Below, one piece after another: positions 34,509 to 42,628 of a DNA stretch of 64,000 nucleotides (position 1 is its first letter; the number at the start of each line of letters is the position of its first letter). The notes beneath the pieces are model-generated. The model had not been told where the DNA came from and did not search any database. It was given only the letters and a program-made list of their open reading frames with translations. The stretch covers positions 18,564,351 through 18,628,350 of the forward strand of contig OX393552.1 in NCBI GenBank assembly GCA_947650365.1, read 5' to 3'. The DNA is from Chamaelirium japonicum (lineage: Eukaryota > Streptophyta > Magnoliopsida > Liliales > Melanthiaceae). A program made the position numbers and the translations under genes.

Positions 34509-35294
34509 AACACAAAACAATATGAATGATGAAATAACTACTAACTACAATTATGTCATTCAGACCCGATCTAGGGGCATAATGCAGGTCCGGGGTTCGG
34601 ACCGGTCAAAATCCGAACCGGTTAGGGCGGACTGGTTGGGGGTTCGGACGAACCCCGATAGTCAGGGGTGTGATTTGTTAATTTGATCATATGGAGCTCC
34701 TCTTTGAATAATAATTAGTACTCTAAACAGGCAAAGTGACTAATAGCCAACTCTGCAGAAACACAGTTTGAATCCCTTTTGGGAGTTGTATCTCCAAGAC
34801 TCCAACCTTCCACATTATACAGTTGATAATCTTGTGGTTTCTCTCCTACAGGAGAGGATATCAAACATTGCATACAACATCACAAATGGTGAGTGTGCGC
34901 CAATTCCCGATCAATCGGCTCCTGTATACATCACCATCGGCGATGGAGGAAATATCGAGGGACTTGCCACCAAGTATGCCTACTAATAAGCCATTTTCGA
35001 CCATTGGATCGCCTTATATTCGGACATTTTACAGATGCAATCTAAGCTATGAAGTTTCTTTGAAGACTCATCAGTGTTGTTCACTACCTGTGCAGCATGA
35101 CAGAGCCACAGCCCAGGTATTCGGCCTACAGGGAGGCTAGTTTCGGTCACGGCATCTTCGACATCAAGAACCGGACCCATGCTTACTTCGGTTGGCACCG
35201 AAACCAAGATGGAGACGCCGTTGTTGCTGACTCGACATGGTTCTACAATAGATACTGGCACCCGGTGGGGGAATCCACCGCGCCTCCTTCGTAA
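20010..35294 (+). CDS. PAP: Purple acid phosphatase, eight exons
   Basis: A secreted metallophosphoesterase that hydrolyses phosphate monoesters, with a role in phosphate scavenging in plants. Exons are 20010-20210, 21198-21398, 21537-21648, 25017-25243, 28536-28674, 29520-29740, 34852-34973 and 35096-35294. All introns are GT-AG and all phases agree, giving 473 aa. Residues 1 to about 31 form a signal peptide. The five metal motifs are complete: GDLG (D173), GDLSYADDY (D201, Y204), GNHE (N238), VLMH (H323) and GHVHAYER (H360, H362). From D201 on, the spacing equals that of kidney bean enzyme; the first interval is one residue shorter. The protein is of usual length for the PAP10/12/26-type group and has no retention signal. 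Introns 3, 4 and 6 are 3.3-5.1 kb because of insertions. An AATAAA at 35479-35484 may end the transcript. The exact subfamily member is uncertain. Confidence 0.93.
20427..20927. mobile_element. MITE with long inverted repeats in phosphatase intron 1
   Basis: Its ends are long inverted copies: CAACCCCTACAATCTTCTCT begins the left arm and CAACCCCTGCAATCTTCTCT the right arm read inward. Homology extends over roughly 100 bp per arm. It could fold into a long hairpin in the pre-mRNA. No target duplication was settled. Confidence 0.65.
22440..22735 (+). mobile_element. 3' end of a Copia element in phosphatase intron 3
   Basis: The end of the RNase H region, a purine tract (TTTGAGGGGGAG) and an LTR starting TGTTAATGTATATACC at 22610 are present. 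They match the family seen at 25901-27898 and 38690-40240. It is a truncated, broken fragment. Confidence 0.75.
22948..23391. mobile_element. CAAGG-terminus hAT-like element in intron 3
   Basis: Ends are CAAGGTTTAAAACT and, read inward from the right, CAAGGTTCAAAATTT. Its GGTATCGG/CCGATATCGG words are shared with the copy at 54455-54724. Flanks show no clear duplication. Confidence 0.5.
23392..24362. other. Phosphatase intron 3, no further element recognised
   Basis: AT-rich intronic sequence with short meaningless open frames. I see no repeat ends or exon-like block here. Confidence 0.5.
24366..24616. mobile_element. Tourist-like MITE in phosphatase intron 3
   Basis: A 251-bp element with inverted ends GGCCGCGTTTGGTAG and CTACCAAACACGGCC and a TTA target duplication (24363-24365 and 24617-24619), the PIF/Harbinger signature. 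Confidence 0.85.
24865..24998 (+). mobile_element. Solo Copia-type LTR next to the exon 4 acceptor
   Basis: It runs from TGTTGGCGAATAGTCCC to GGGTATCTAACA and is flanked by the 5-bp duplication ATATT (24860-24864 and 24999-25003). It ends 18 bp before exon 4 of the phosphatase. It is the same family as 25450-25559 and 32877-32986. Confidence 0.85.
24994..25016 (+). promoter_or_regulatory. Candidate branch point and acceptor of intron 3, partly built from LTR sequence
   Basis: TCTAAC at 24992-24997 fits the plant branch-point consensus (CTRAY). Its A at 24996 lies 20 nt before the AG at 25015-25016. The word belongs to the last bases of the solo LTR. No pyrimidine tract separates the two. Confidence 0.45.
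25450..25559 (-). mobile_element. Solo Copia-type LTR in intron 4, opposite orientation
   Basis: A 110-bp LTR on the minus strand, from TGTTGACGGATAGTCCC to GGTATCTAACA, flanked by the duplication GTTGG (25445-25449 and 25560-25564). It is the same family as the solo LTR at 24865-24998. Confidence 0.85.
25740..25850 (+). repeat. TRIM/LTR-like remnant
   Basis: TTTAGTCCCACATCGGTAAT followed by CTTTATATACCTG resembles the front part of short plant LTRs of TRIM elements. No partner or target duplication was found. Confidence 0.35.
25901..27898 (+). mobile_element. Short Copia derivative with near-identical LTRs in intron 4
   Basis: The two 141-bp LTRs are 25901-26041 and 27758-27898. They differ at about one position, so the insertion is very young. 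The target duplication is GAAAG (25896-25900 and 27899-27903). The tRNA-Met primer site TGGTATCAGAGC is at 26042-26053 and the purine tract ends at 27757. The 1.7-kb interior carries only the reverse transcriptase (about 26340-27100, with YVDDM) and RNase H regions. Gag, protease and integrase are missing. It is a non-autonomous deletion derivative with about one further break. It lies in the same orientation as the phosphatase gene. Confidence 0.92.
27904..28535. other. Rest of phosphatase intron 4
   Basis: AT-rich intron. About 28120-28229 is an inverted partial copy of the left end of the Harbinger-like element at 13983 (CCAGTTTTA and ATTCTAGAACTG words). The rest shows nothing recognisable. 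Confidence 0.5.
29961..30388 (-). mobile_element. Truncated LINE-like retroposon
   Basis: Its poly(A) tail (as T run) faces the left flank. It is bordered by a 17-bp duplication, TAGTCCTTCAACTTTTT (29944-29960 and 30389-30405), the signature of target-primed insertion. It is about 430 bp with no complete coding region, so it is probably a 5'-truncated LINE 3' end. Confidence 0.65.
30640..31080 (-). mobile_element. LTR of another retroelement
   Basis: On the minus strand there is a TATAAAAG box (about 30970), a downstream AATAAAAG signal (about 30890) and a CT-rich stretch, the usual U3-R-U5 order. A poly-C run is at about 31016-31040. Boundaries are not exact and no matching partner is seen. 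Confidence 0.45.
31085..32986 (-). mobile_element. 5' half of a Copia element in phosphatase intron 6
   Basis: On the minus strand the 5' LTR is 32986-32877 (TGTTAACGGATAGTCCC to GGTATCTAACA), followed by the tRNA-Met primer site at 32876-32865. Next come a gag-like proline-rich stretch, the protease motif [12 protein letters not shown] (about 31590-31625) and the start of the pre-integrase region. Reverse transcriptase and the 3' LTR are missing. It is broken in several places and of moderate age. Confidence 0.75.
33103..33250 (-). mobile_element. Second Copia LTR with primer site, upstream of the first
   Basis: On the minus strand an LTR of the 141-bp family runs from 33250 (TGTTAATGAATATAG) to 33115 (CTCCTAACA), followed by TGGTATCAGAGC. 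Only about 116 bp separate it from the next LTR at 32986, including a purine tract GTGAGGGGGAG. Confidence 0.75.
33750..34100. repeat. Dispersed-repeat-like stretch in intron 6
   Basis: CAGTGGCGGAGTTAGGAATT resembles the end of a widespread plant transposon, followed by GA-rich and poly-G runs (33871-33882). No second end was found. Confidence 0.3.
34108..34352. mobile_element. MITE with AAATTACACTTTG ends
   Basis: The left end AAATTACACTTTGTCCCCCT and a right end of inverse type enclose about 245 bp that match 37223-37474 along their length. It lies in phosphatase intron 6. Confidence 0.6.
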
Positions 35295-35499
35295 TGGTCG
35301 ATGGCGGATCTCGTCTTCGGAAATAGACGTCAATCTCATTTCTTTCTTTCTTCTCTCCTTTCTCTTTGTTTCAATTGTGACCTCCGATTCCATGATTTAA
35401 TCCTCTTGCCATTTGACAACGTTAGCCGTTTATTGTGATGTTGATTCAATAAGATAACTTGATGTATAATGCAGTGAAAATAAATATCATGTTAGGGTA

Positions 35500-35752
35500 T
35501 GAAACAAATGGTATCAGAGCCGAGGATGACTCACTCTATGATCTTCATTATAGATTTTATTTGTTTTTAGAGTTGACTCCTGATTGGTAGGCTTCTACAG
35601 CATTGGCTGTAGAAGATATACAAGATTTCGACACGTTTACCGATCTTTGAAGTGCATGCCTGGCCTTGCGATCCACACAGATACGACAAATGGTATCAGA
35701 TCTGAGGACGGCTCGTGTTATAAGGTATGGGGAATTTCCTTTTGTATAAGAA
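35500..35752 (+). repeat. Repeat sequence with the empty site of a Helitron
   Basis: A segment with two TGGTATCAGA words and GATACGACAAATGG is repeated in part at 38338-38690 and 40265-40400. At 35559/35560 it shows the uninterrupted sequence ATAGATTTTA|TTTGTTTTT into which a Helitron is inserted in the copy at 38364. Confidence 0.65.
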
Positions 35753-36280
35753 CTAGTGCATGCCCGTGCCTCTTGGCACTGCATCGGGCTGCCTTCGGCG
35801 GCAACACACCTGAACGCGTTCGGCAACAAAACACTTTCGACGACAACACCTGCATTCATAAGGGACACCCATTTTCCCGCCCGTGCCAATTGGCACGAAG
35901 CGGGCGCCTTCGGTGCGACCAACTCCCCCTCCCCCTTATAATCGATCAATCACAGTTGTCTCTGTTCGAACGGATTCCTCCAGATCGACCCGATGGTTTG
36001 GGACGGTCGAAATTTCAGCAGGCGGGTTTATAGCCGTTGATGCAAACAACGATCACGGAATGAACGGTCAGGATTAATACAGTTTCAATGGGCTGGGATT
36101 TTAGGGGTTTAGTGCAGTTTAAATGGGTTGGGATTTGAAACCAAGGAGAGATCGTGCGTTGATTTTTGAACGAATGGTTAAATCTATTCGGTTCATTTTT
36201 GTCCAGTTAGCTTGTCCTAGTTAGTTTTTTTGTTCCGTTTTGTCTAGTCAGCACAAAACTGACGTCCCTTGTTATATAGA
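35753..36280 (-). mobile_element. Non-autonomous Helitron, complete ends
   Basis: On the minus strand it starts A|TCTATATAAC (36280) and ends with hairpin GTGCC-AAGA-GGCAC, then GGGCATGCA and CTAG|T (35753). It is 528 bp with no helicase. Related sequence lies at 36281-36470, 37331-38118 and 41640-42115. Confidence 0.8.
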
Positions 36281-36470
36281 TAGTGCATGCCCGTGCCTGT
36301 CGCCATTGTAGCGGGCCGCCTTCGGCGGCAACACCCCCCCGGGCATCACCACCCCCATTGTCGTATGCGACGACAATACACCTGACCGCCTTCGGCAAGC
36401 CCGTGCCGATTGGCACAAAGCGGGAGCCTTCGGTGCGACCAACCAACCCCCAACTCCGCTAGCCCGGGGG
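36281..36470 (-). mobile_element. Partial Helitron copy joined head to tail
   Basis: It repeats the 3' part of the neighbouring Helitron, with the GCACGGGCATGCACTA terminus ending exactly where the next copy's TC start begins. Its left part is missing. Confidence 0.7.
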
Positions 36471-36472
36471 GG

Positions 36473-36474
<2 letters not shown>

Positions 36475-36533
<59 letters not shown>
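36475..36533. repeat. (GA)n microsatellite
   Basis: A GA run of about 59 bp. Confidence 0.95.
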
Positions 36534-36536
<3 letters not shown>

Positions 36537-36679
36537 GGCCGTCTCGATACAAACTGAGGCCTAAGGCGAAAATTCTAAATGGGACCTTTTTTTTATTTAT
36601 TTTTTTTCATAATGGGCCGGGCCTAAATGGTGGGTATGTTGGCCGTGAGTGAGGTAACCAAATCACCGGGCCGTTTTGG

Positions 36680-37075
36680 TAGCCAACCCGACCCGACCCG
36701 TTTAGTAAACGAGTTAAACAGGTCGGGTCGGGTTTGGGTTTAAGTTTTTGACCCGTTTATTAAACGGGTCGGGTTCGGGTTGGGTGTTTTGCCCTTATAC
36801 CTATGTCTCAACCCGACCCGACCTGACCCGACCCATTGCCACCCCTACTTGAAGGCAGACGTAGGGATGCAACTTGGGCGGGCCAACCGGAACCCAAGCC
36901 CAACTCGAACCCAACCCAAATTTGGGCGGGCTAACCTGAACCCAACCCGAGCCCAATCCGAATTATTTCTTCTCTACCATATTGAGGTCGATCAATCCAT
37001 CCCGCACAACCTGATCAACCTGGCCAACCTGACGGATTAGGCTAGGGCTAAGGAAGTTCAAGCATACCTTGGGTT
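36680..37075. mobile_element. TAGGG-type hAT-like remnants
   Basis: Dense CCCGACCCGACC/GGTCGGGT words end at 36849 in ATTGCCACCCCTA, the inverse of a TAGGGGTGGCAAT terminus. A second piece starts near 36863 with TAGGGATGCAACTTGGGC. Neither has both ends clearly intact. Confidence 0.45.
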
Positions 37076-37222
37076 GGGTTGGGGGTACAAAATATGCTAA
37101 GTTAGGGCTTTGAGGTTTGGGGTACAAAAGAAAAGGACAATGTTGGTATTAAAGGGTCGATAGGGAGACGGGGCTAGTTACAGATTTTTGGGGTATGAAT
37201 AAAATTTCCCAAAGATTAGGAT

Positions 37223-37474
37223 AAATTATACTTTACCCCTCTGTAGTTTTGCTCATAATCACTTAACTCCCATGTAGTTTATTTTGTTCCAAATCGCTCC
37301 CTAAAGTAATGTTAGCACAATTCACCCTTTTGTCAACTACATAATTTCCTTGTTTGGTGATTTTTATCTGATTGAAACTGAATTGGAGGGGGCAAAATGT
37401 TGTTTTATAGCTATAAGAGGGTTTAGTGTTTTTAAGCTAAACTTTAGGGGGCAAAGTGTAATTTACTCTAAAGA
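37223..37474. mobile_element. MITE with AAATTATACTTTA ends
   Basis: The inverted ends AAATTATACTTTACCCCTCT and, read inward from the right, AAATTACACTTTGCCCCCTA belong to the family at 34108. Its right half is included in the tandem duplication that begins at 37331. Confidence 0.65.
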
Positions 37475-38118
37475 TTCTTATATTAATTGAGATTTGAGTG
37501 TGATTTTCGTGAGGGATTTTCCGGTGATTGGGTTGCCTTCTTTATGAGCCAATTAATTATGTATTAATTGAGGGACTTCCCTTGTGAATAAGTGAAGGGA
37601 TGAGTCCCACTCTATGGTTAGATCAAGAGATGATGATCAAATCTATCCGTTCATTTTTGTCTAGTCAGCAAGTTGTTCAATTTTGTCTAGTCAGCATGTA
37701 GACCGTCGTGCCATGTTATATAGATGTCAACTACATAATTTCCTTGTTTGGTGATTTTTATCTGATCGAAACTGAATTGGAGGGGGCAAAATGTTGTTTT
37801 ATAGCTATAAGAGGGTTTAGTGTTTTTAAGCTAAACTTTAGGGGGCAAAGTGTAATTTACTTTAAAGATTCTTATATTAATTGAGATTTGAGTGTGATTT
37901 TCGTGAGGGATTTTCCGGTGATTGGGTTGCCTTCTTTATGAGCCAATTAATTCTGTATTAATTGAGGTACTTCCCTTGTGAATAAGTGAAGGGATGAGTC
38001 TCACTCTATGGTTAGATCAAGAGATGATGATCAAATCTATCCGTTCATTTTTGTCTAGTCAGCAAGTTGTTCCATTTTGTCTAGTCAGCATGTAGACCGC
38101 CGTGCCATGTTATATAGA
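37331..38118 (-). repeat. 394-bp tandem duplication bounded by a Helitron 5' terminus
   Basis: Two units, 37331-37724 and 37725-38118, are about 98% identical. Each ends, read on the minus strand, with the Helitron start A|TCTATATAACATGG. Each begins inside the preceding MITE (TGTCAACTACATAATTTCC). Confidence 0.85.
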
Positions 38119-38363
38119 TGCATGTAAAATTTTAACATGCAAATTCCGGCCACTTGTATAAACGAATTGTAACGACCCATTTGGTGATGGATGCTTGACC
38201 CAAAACTGTGCCATTTATCTGTGGATCATTGCTTCCATGACATGTACCCTAGGCCTGTAAAATGGGTCGGGCTTGGGTCGGGCCACCAAAAGCTCCATAT
38301 GGGCACGATGATGAGGATATCAAACATTGCATACAAAATCTATGATCTTCATTATAGATTTTA

Positions 38364-38630
38364 CTAGTAAGAAACCCGGGCAATGCCAGACTAAGCTTGA
38401 TGCACGCCATTTGGCATAGATGACATCGCAACTGTTGGAAGAATTGTGAAATCTGAAATGAGTGTGATTCACTTGTTAGAGAGAGATATTTTCATCTTTA
38501 TGATAGGTCTTTTAATAGGATTTAAAAGTGAGCCGCGTTCACACACGGAAGAAGGATTCGGTCTCTTTAAAAGATGTCCACGCGTCACAACACGGGAGAG
38601 AGACTTTCATTTTAGTATTGTACTATTAGA
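38364..38630 (-). mobile_element. Small Helitron with a paralogous empty site
   Basis: On the minus strand it runs from A|TCTAATAGTACAATACT to GGGTTTCTTACTAG|T (267 bp). The flanks ATAGATTTTA and TTTGTTTTTAGAG are joined without interruption at 35550-35572, so the insertion point between A and T is proven by the empty copy. Confidence 0.88.
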
Positions 38631-38689
38631 TTTGTTTTTAGAGTAGACTCCTAATTGGTAGGCTTCTACATTATTGGCTATAGCAAAAC

Positions 38690-40240
38690 TAAGCATCAAA
38701 TGGATCTTCAAGATCAAGACTCGACCTGATGGGTCCATTGAACGGCATAAGGCGCGCCTTGTTGCTCGTGGTTTCTTCCAGGAGTATGGGATTGACTACG
38801 AGGAGACGTTTGCTCCAGTGGCTCGGATGACTACCGTTCGCACCCTCTTAGCTGTGGCAGCTGCTAGAGGGTGGCCTCTATATCAGATGGATGTGATCAA
38901 TGCATTTCTTCATGGTGATCTCTCCGAGGAGGTATACATGGCTCCTCCACCGGGCGTCCCTGCTCCTTCAGGTCACGTATGCCGTTTGCGCCGAGCCATC
39001 TATGGGCTCAAGCAGGCCCCTCGTGACTGGTTTGAGCGATTACGCAGTGCAGTCCTGGACGCCGGGTTTGTTGAGCGTCATTCCGACTATGCCCTGTTCA
39101 CTCGCTCCTCCAGTCAGGATATTGCAGTTCTTCTTCTCTATGTGGATGATATGATCATCACCGAGGATGACAGTGCCACCATAGCATCCCTTCAGCGTCA
39201 CCTCCAGAGTCAGTTTGAGATGAAAGATCTGGGCTCTCTTCGCTACTTTTTGGGCCTCGAGATTGCCCGGTCAGCTCGTGGTCTGTTGGTCTCCCAGCAA
39301 ACGTACATCTCTGACATCTTTGCTGATGCTGCTCTTACTGACTCCCGCACTGCTGACACACCCATGGAGCTCAATTTGAAACTTCTAGGTACAGATGGTG
39401 AGCCGCTCCAGGATGTCTCCCGCTACCAGAGGCTGGTCGGGATGCTCGTCTACCTCACTATGACCCGGCCAGACATTGCCCATGCTGTTGGCATTGTCAG
39501 TCAGTTTGTTCAGGCTCCACGTTCAGTTCACTATGCAGCTGTCCTTCGGATTATCCGCTACCTCCGAGACACCATCACCCATTCACTACTGTTTCCATCC
39601 ACCTCTCCATTGGTGCTGCGTGCCTACTCTGATGCAGATTGGGCAGGAGATATAGCCACTTGCCGCTCTACTACATAATACTGTGTGTTTCTTGACAATT
39701 CTTTTATTTCGTGGCGCAGCAAGAAATAGGAGTCCGTTGCTCGCTCCAGCACCGAAGCCGAATACAGGGCTATGGCTTCCACCACCGCAGATATTGTCTG
39801 GCTTCACCGTCTTCTGCTTGACTTGGGAGTTTTGATATCCAAGCCCACGCCTCTCTTCTGTGGCAATCGGAGTGCTATCCAGATTGCTAGCAACCCGGTC
39901 TTCCACGAGCGAACAAAACACATTGAGGTTGATTGTCACTATGTTCGCCAAGAGTTTCTCGACCATACCATCTCCTTTCCATTCATTCCATCATCGGAGC
40001 AGACTGCTGATTTTTTTACGAAGCCCCTTACGGTTGCTCGCTTCCGGCACTTTATCGGTAAACTCTCGGTTCATGATCCACCGTGAGTTTGAGGGGGAGT
40101 GTTAATGTATAGAGATGGGTCGGGTTACATGTACAGTCGGGTCGGGTTGTATGGTCATACATGTACATATATATTGGGCTTGAGTTCCTCAATAAATAGC
40201 ATTTCATTCCTCGCCAAACCCTAGCCGCCATCTCCTAACA
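38690..40240 (+). mobile_element. 5'-truncated Copia element
   Basis: Reverse transcriptase and RNase H regions with high similarity to the element at 25901-27898 run from about 38690 to 40085. A purine tract and a 141-bp 3' LTR (40100-40240, TGTTAATGTATAGAG to CTCCTAACA) follow. The 5' LTR, gag, protease and integrase are absent. It is broken in about two places. It joins the Helitron-bearing repeat at its left edge. Confidence 0.85.
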
Positions 40241-41169
40241 ATCTCTTTGTTCGTGGGCGCACACAAACCAAGGCCAATAACGAGATCTACAAGATTTTGA
40301 CATATTTACCGATCTTTGATCCGCATGCCTGACCATGGGATCCACACGGATACGACAAATGGTATCAGAGTCGAGGACGGCTCGTGTTATAATGTGTGGG
40401 GATCGATGCATGCCCAATCTTGGTGCCCCCACCTGATAACACGAACCTTATTTGGCTCTGATACCATTTGTCATATCACGTGTAGGTCCCAAGATTATAA
40501 ATGTATATCCAAGATCGATGAGCAGTGGTTCGGAGTACCCATTTGTCCAATCACCTTCTCCCTACTCTCTACCTCCTGCCAGGCCACCAGGCCCTCCTCC
40601 TTCCTCCAACAACACTCTTCTTCCACCCGGTCCTACTCCTCCTGCAGACATCACTCTTCTTCCTCCTTGTCCTCCTGCGGTCTATCTCCTATTCGCTGCC
40701 TACCACCTCTCCAACAGGTGGCCTTGACATCCCCGGACCCTCTTCTATGGGCTGCAGGTTCTCGTCTCCCAATGGAGGCGCAGTCGTGGCGTCACTGCTC
40801 GAGGCCATGGTAAGCGGACTCGTGTGGACCTCCCTGATCTTGTTGTTCACGCTCCAGCTCGTGCGGTTTCGAAAGCTCACACTGCATTTGCAGTGATGGC
40901 TGACCGAGCTCTCGCTTGCGCGGCAGGGCTTCCCGAACACATTCGTGCTTTGGATAGCCGCAATCCACTCCTCCTCCGGTGATGATGCATATAAAAGAGT
41001 GGCATCAATTATGAACTACACCACCGCACTCCGGTGGAAAGACATACACAAAAGGAACCAAAATCTAGACCACCGTCTGCCCCCGTAGCTCGGACTCCAC
41101 GAGGAAAGAAGCGTAGAAAGGATGCCTATGTCGTCGTCGAACATGTCGCCACTGCCACGAACCCTGGGG
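40241..41169 (+). other. Repeat-derived and coding-like sequence, function unknown
   Basis: 40265-40480 repeats the segment at 35500-35750. 40500-40990 holds proline/serine-rich open frames and, near 40830-40980, wording such as AVMADRALACAAGLPEHI. I recognise no family. There is no convincing start or splice structure, and it may be a captured gene fragment. Confidence 0.35.
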
Positions 41170-41612
41170 AGTCGTTCAGCGGAGGTGATCTGAAAACCCA
41201 ATCCCGATTTAGAATATTCGGGCCAAGCCCAAGCCCGACTCGAAATTGAAACCAAGTTCCCAGGCCCAAACCCAAGCCACATTTGTCCCGAATCCTAAAC
41301 AGTACGTTGAACCATCAACTGATTGGTGGTGCTGCTCAAAGTTTCTTTTCCATCCAGTGCCTTCTTTGACGCTGAATGTTCTTTGCTTCCTTTTCCTTTT
41401 ATTTTGTGTATCTCTAACCATGCACCTTTTCTTCTTCCTTATATCTTTTCATGCTTCTGTCAGGGCTTTGGGTCCGAATTTTTTCGGGCTTTAAGATGTC
41501 AGCCCATTCCAACCCAAAGCCCAAATTGATTATGACCAAACCCGGCATAAACTAGGCCCGACACGATAGGATTCGGGCTTTTCCAAACCCATTTACAACC
41601 CTATTGTACCCC
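41170..41612. mobile_element. TAGGG/CCCAAGCCC-type element remnant
   Basis: GGGCCAAGCCCAAGCCC and AACCCATTTACAACCCTA words form the typical ends of the proline-codon-like repeats seen at 18879-19425. The left boundary is unclear. Confidence 0.4.
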
Positions 41613-41639
41613 AGACGGAACTTAGAACCGTCTAATATA

Positions 41640-42115
41640 TCTATATAACATGGCACCTCGGTTTTGTACTGACTAGACAAAACGGAAGCTGACTGGACAA
41701 AAATGAACCGAATAAATCTAACCATTCGTTCAAAAATTAACACACAATCTCTATTTCCCCGTCAACCAACTCCTCCCTTGATTTCAAATCCCGACCCATT
41801 TAAACTGCACTAAACATTAAAATCCTAACCCATTTAAACTGCACTAAACTTGACCGTTCATCCCGTGATCGTTGTTCGCATCAACGACTATAAATCCGCC
41901 TGCTGAAATTTCGGCCGTCCCAAACCATCGGGTCGATCTCGAGGAATCCGTTCGAATAAAAACAGCTGTGATTGATCGATTATAGGGGGAGGAGGAGTTG
42001 GTCGCGCCGAAGGCACCCGCTTCGTGCCAATCGGTACGGGCAAGAAAAATGATTGTCCCTATGAATGTCGGTGTTATCGTCAAAAGTATTTTGTTGCCTA
42101 AGACGTTCAAATCAT
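41640..42115 (+). mobile_element. Helitron copy, 3' end lost
   Basis: It starts A|TCTATATAACATGGC and follows the sequence of the Helitron at 35753-36280 in reverse for about 470 bp, then diverges before the hairpin and CTAG end. Confidence 0.7.
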
Positions 42116-42572
42116 TACAAATAGAAGGTCTGACACACAGAGGTATCGAGAGGATAAACATAATATTTGGCTAAATTATGGGCTGCTGCATTGTCTCTTA
42201 TGGGACGAATCTGATCAAGATAAAATGGATTTTGGCCGTATCATGGTGGTGCCTCGAGACTTGATCATGTGTGTACCCTATAAGCCCCTGAAATTTGATC
42301 GTGATGCATGCCGTAAGTCCATCAGACGGCCAAGTGTTGAGGGGGGGGGGGGGATGAAACTAGTCCTACAGTAATTTGGATGAAATTTCACACTCCTACC
42401 TCTGTATTCATGCTCTTACTTGAATACTGTGGATACACTGTTGTTTGAATGAAATCCCTAATTATCCTTCTTTAGGAACCCAGCCCTTGATAGATATTTT
42501 CTTTTTAATCAATTCCTTAATCACCACAGTATACATAGTACACTCACTGACATTGCTCTCTCTCTCTCTCTC

Positions 42573-42583
42573 TATATATATAT
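42573..42583 (+). promoter_or_regulatory. TATA box of the defensin-like gene
   Basis: TATATATATAT directly after a CT run (42557-42572), 46-56 bp upstream of the ATG at 42629. The short implied leader is plausible for a small secreted-peptide gene. Confidence 0.5.
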
Positions 42584-42628
42584 GTTCCCTATCAATTGGA
42601 TCCCATAGCACAGCCAATCGTAACAGTG

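Noticed and set aside
34768-34986. Reading exon 7 of the phosphatase on to the stop at 34986
   Set aside because: Splicing at 34973 joins to exon 8 and restores the family sequence NMTEPQP. The read-through adds only a few residues and loses the C-terminus.
40316-40896. Proline-rich protein gene
   Set aside because: Three overlapping frames, the start in repeat DNA, and no conserved motif.
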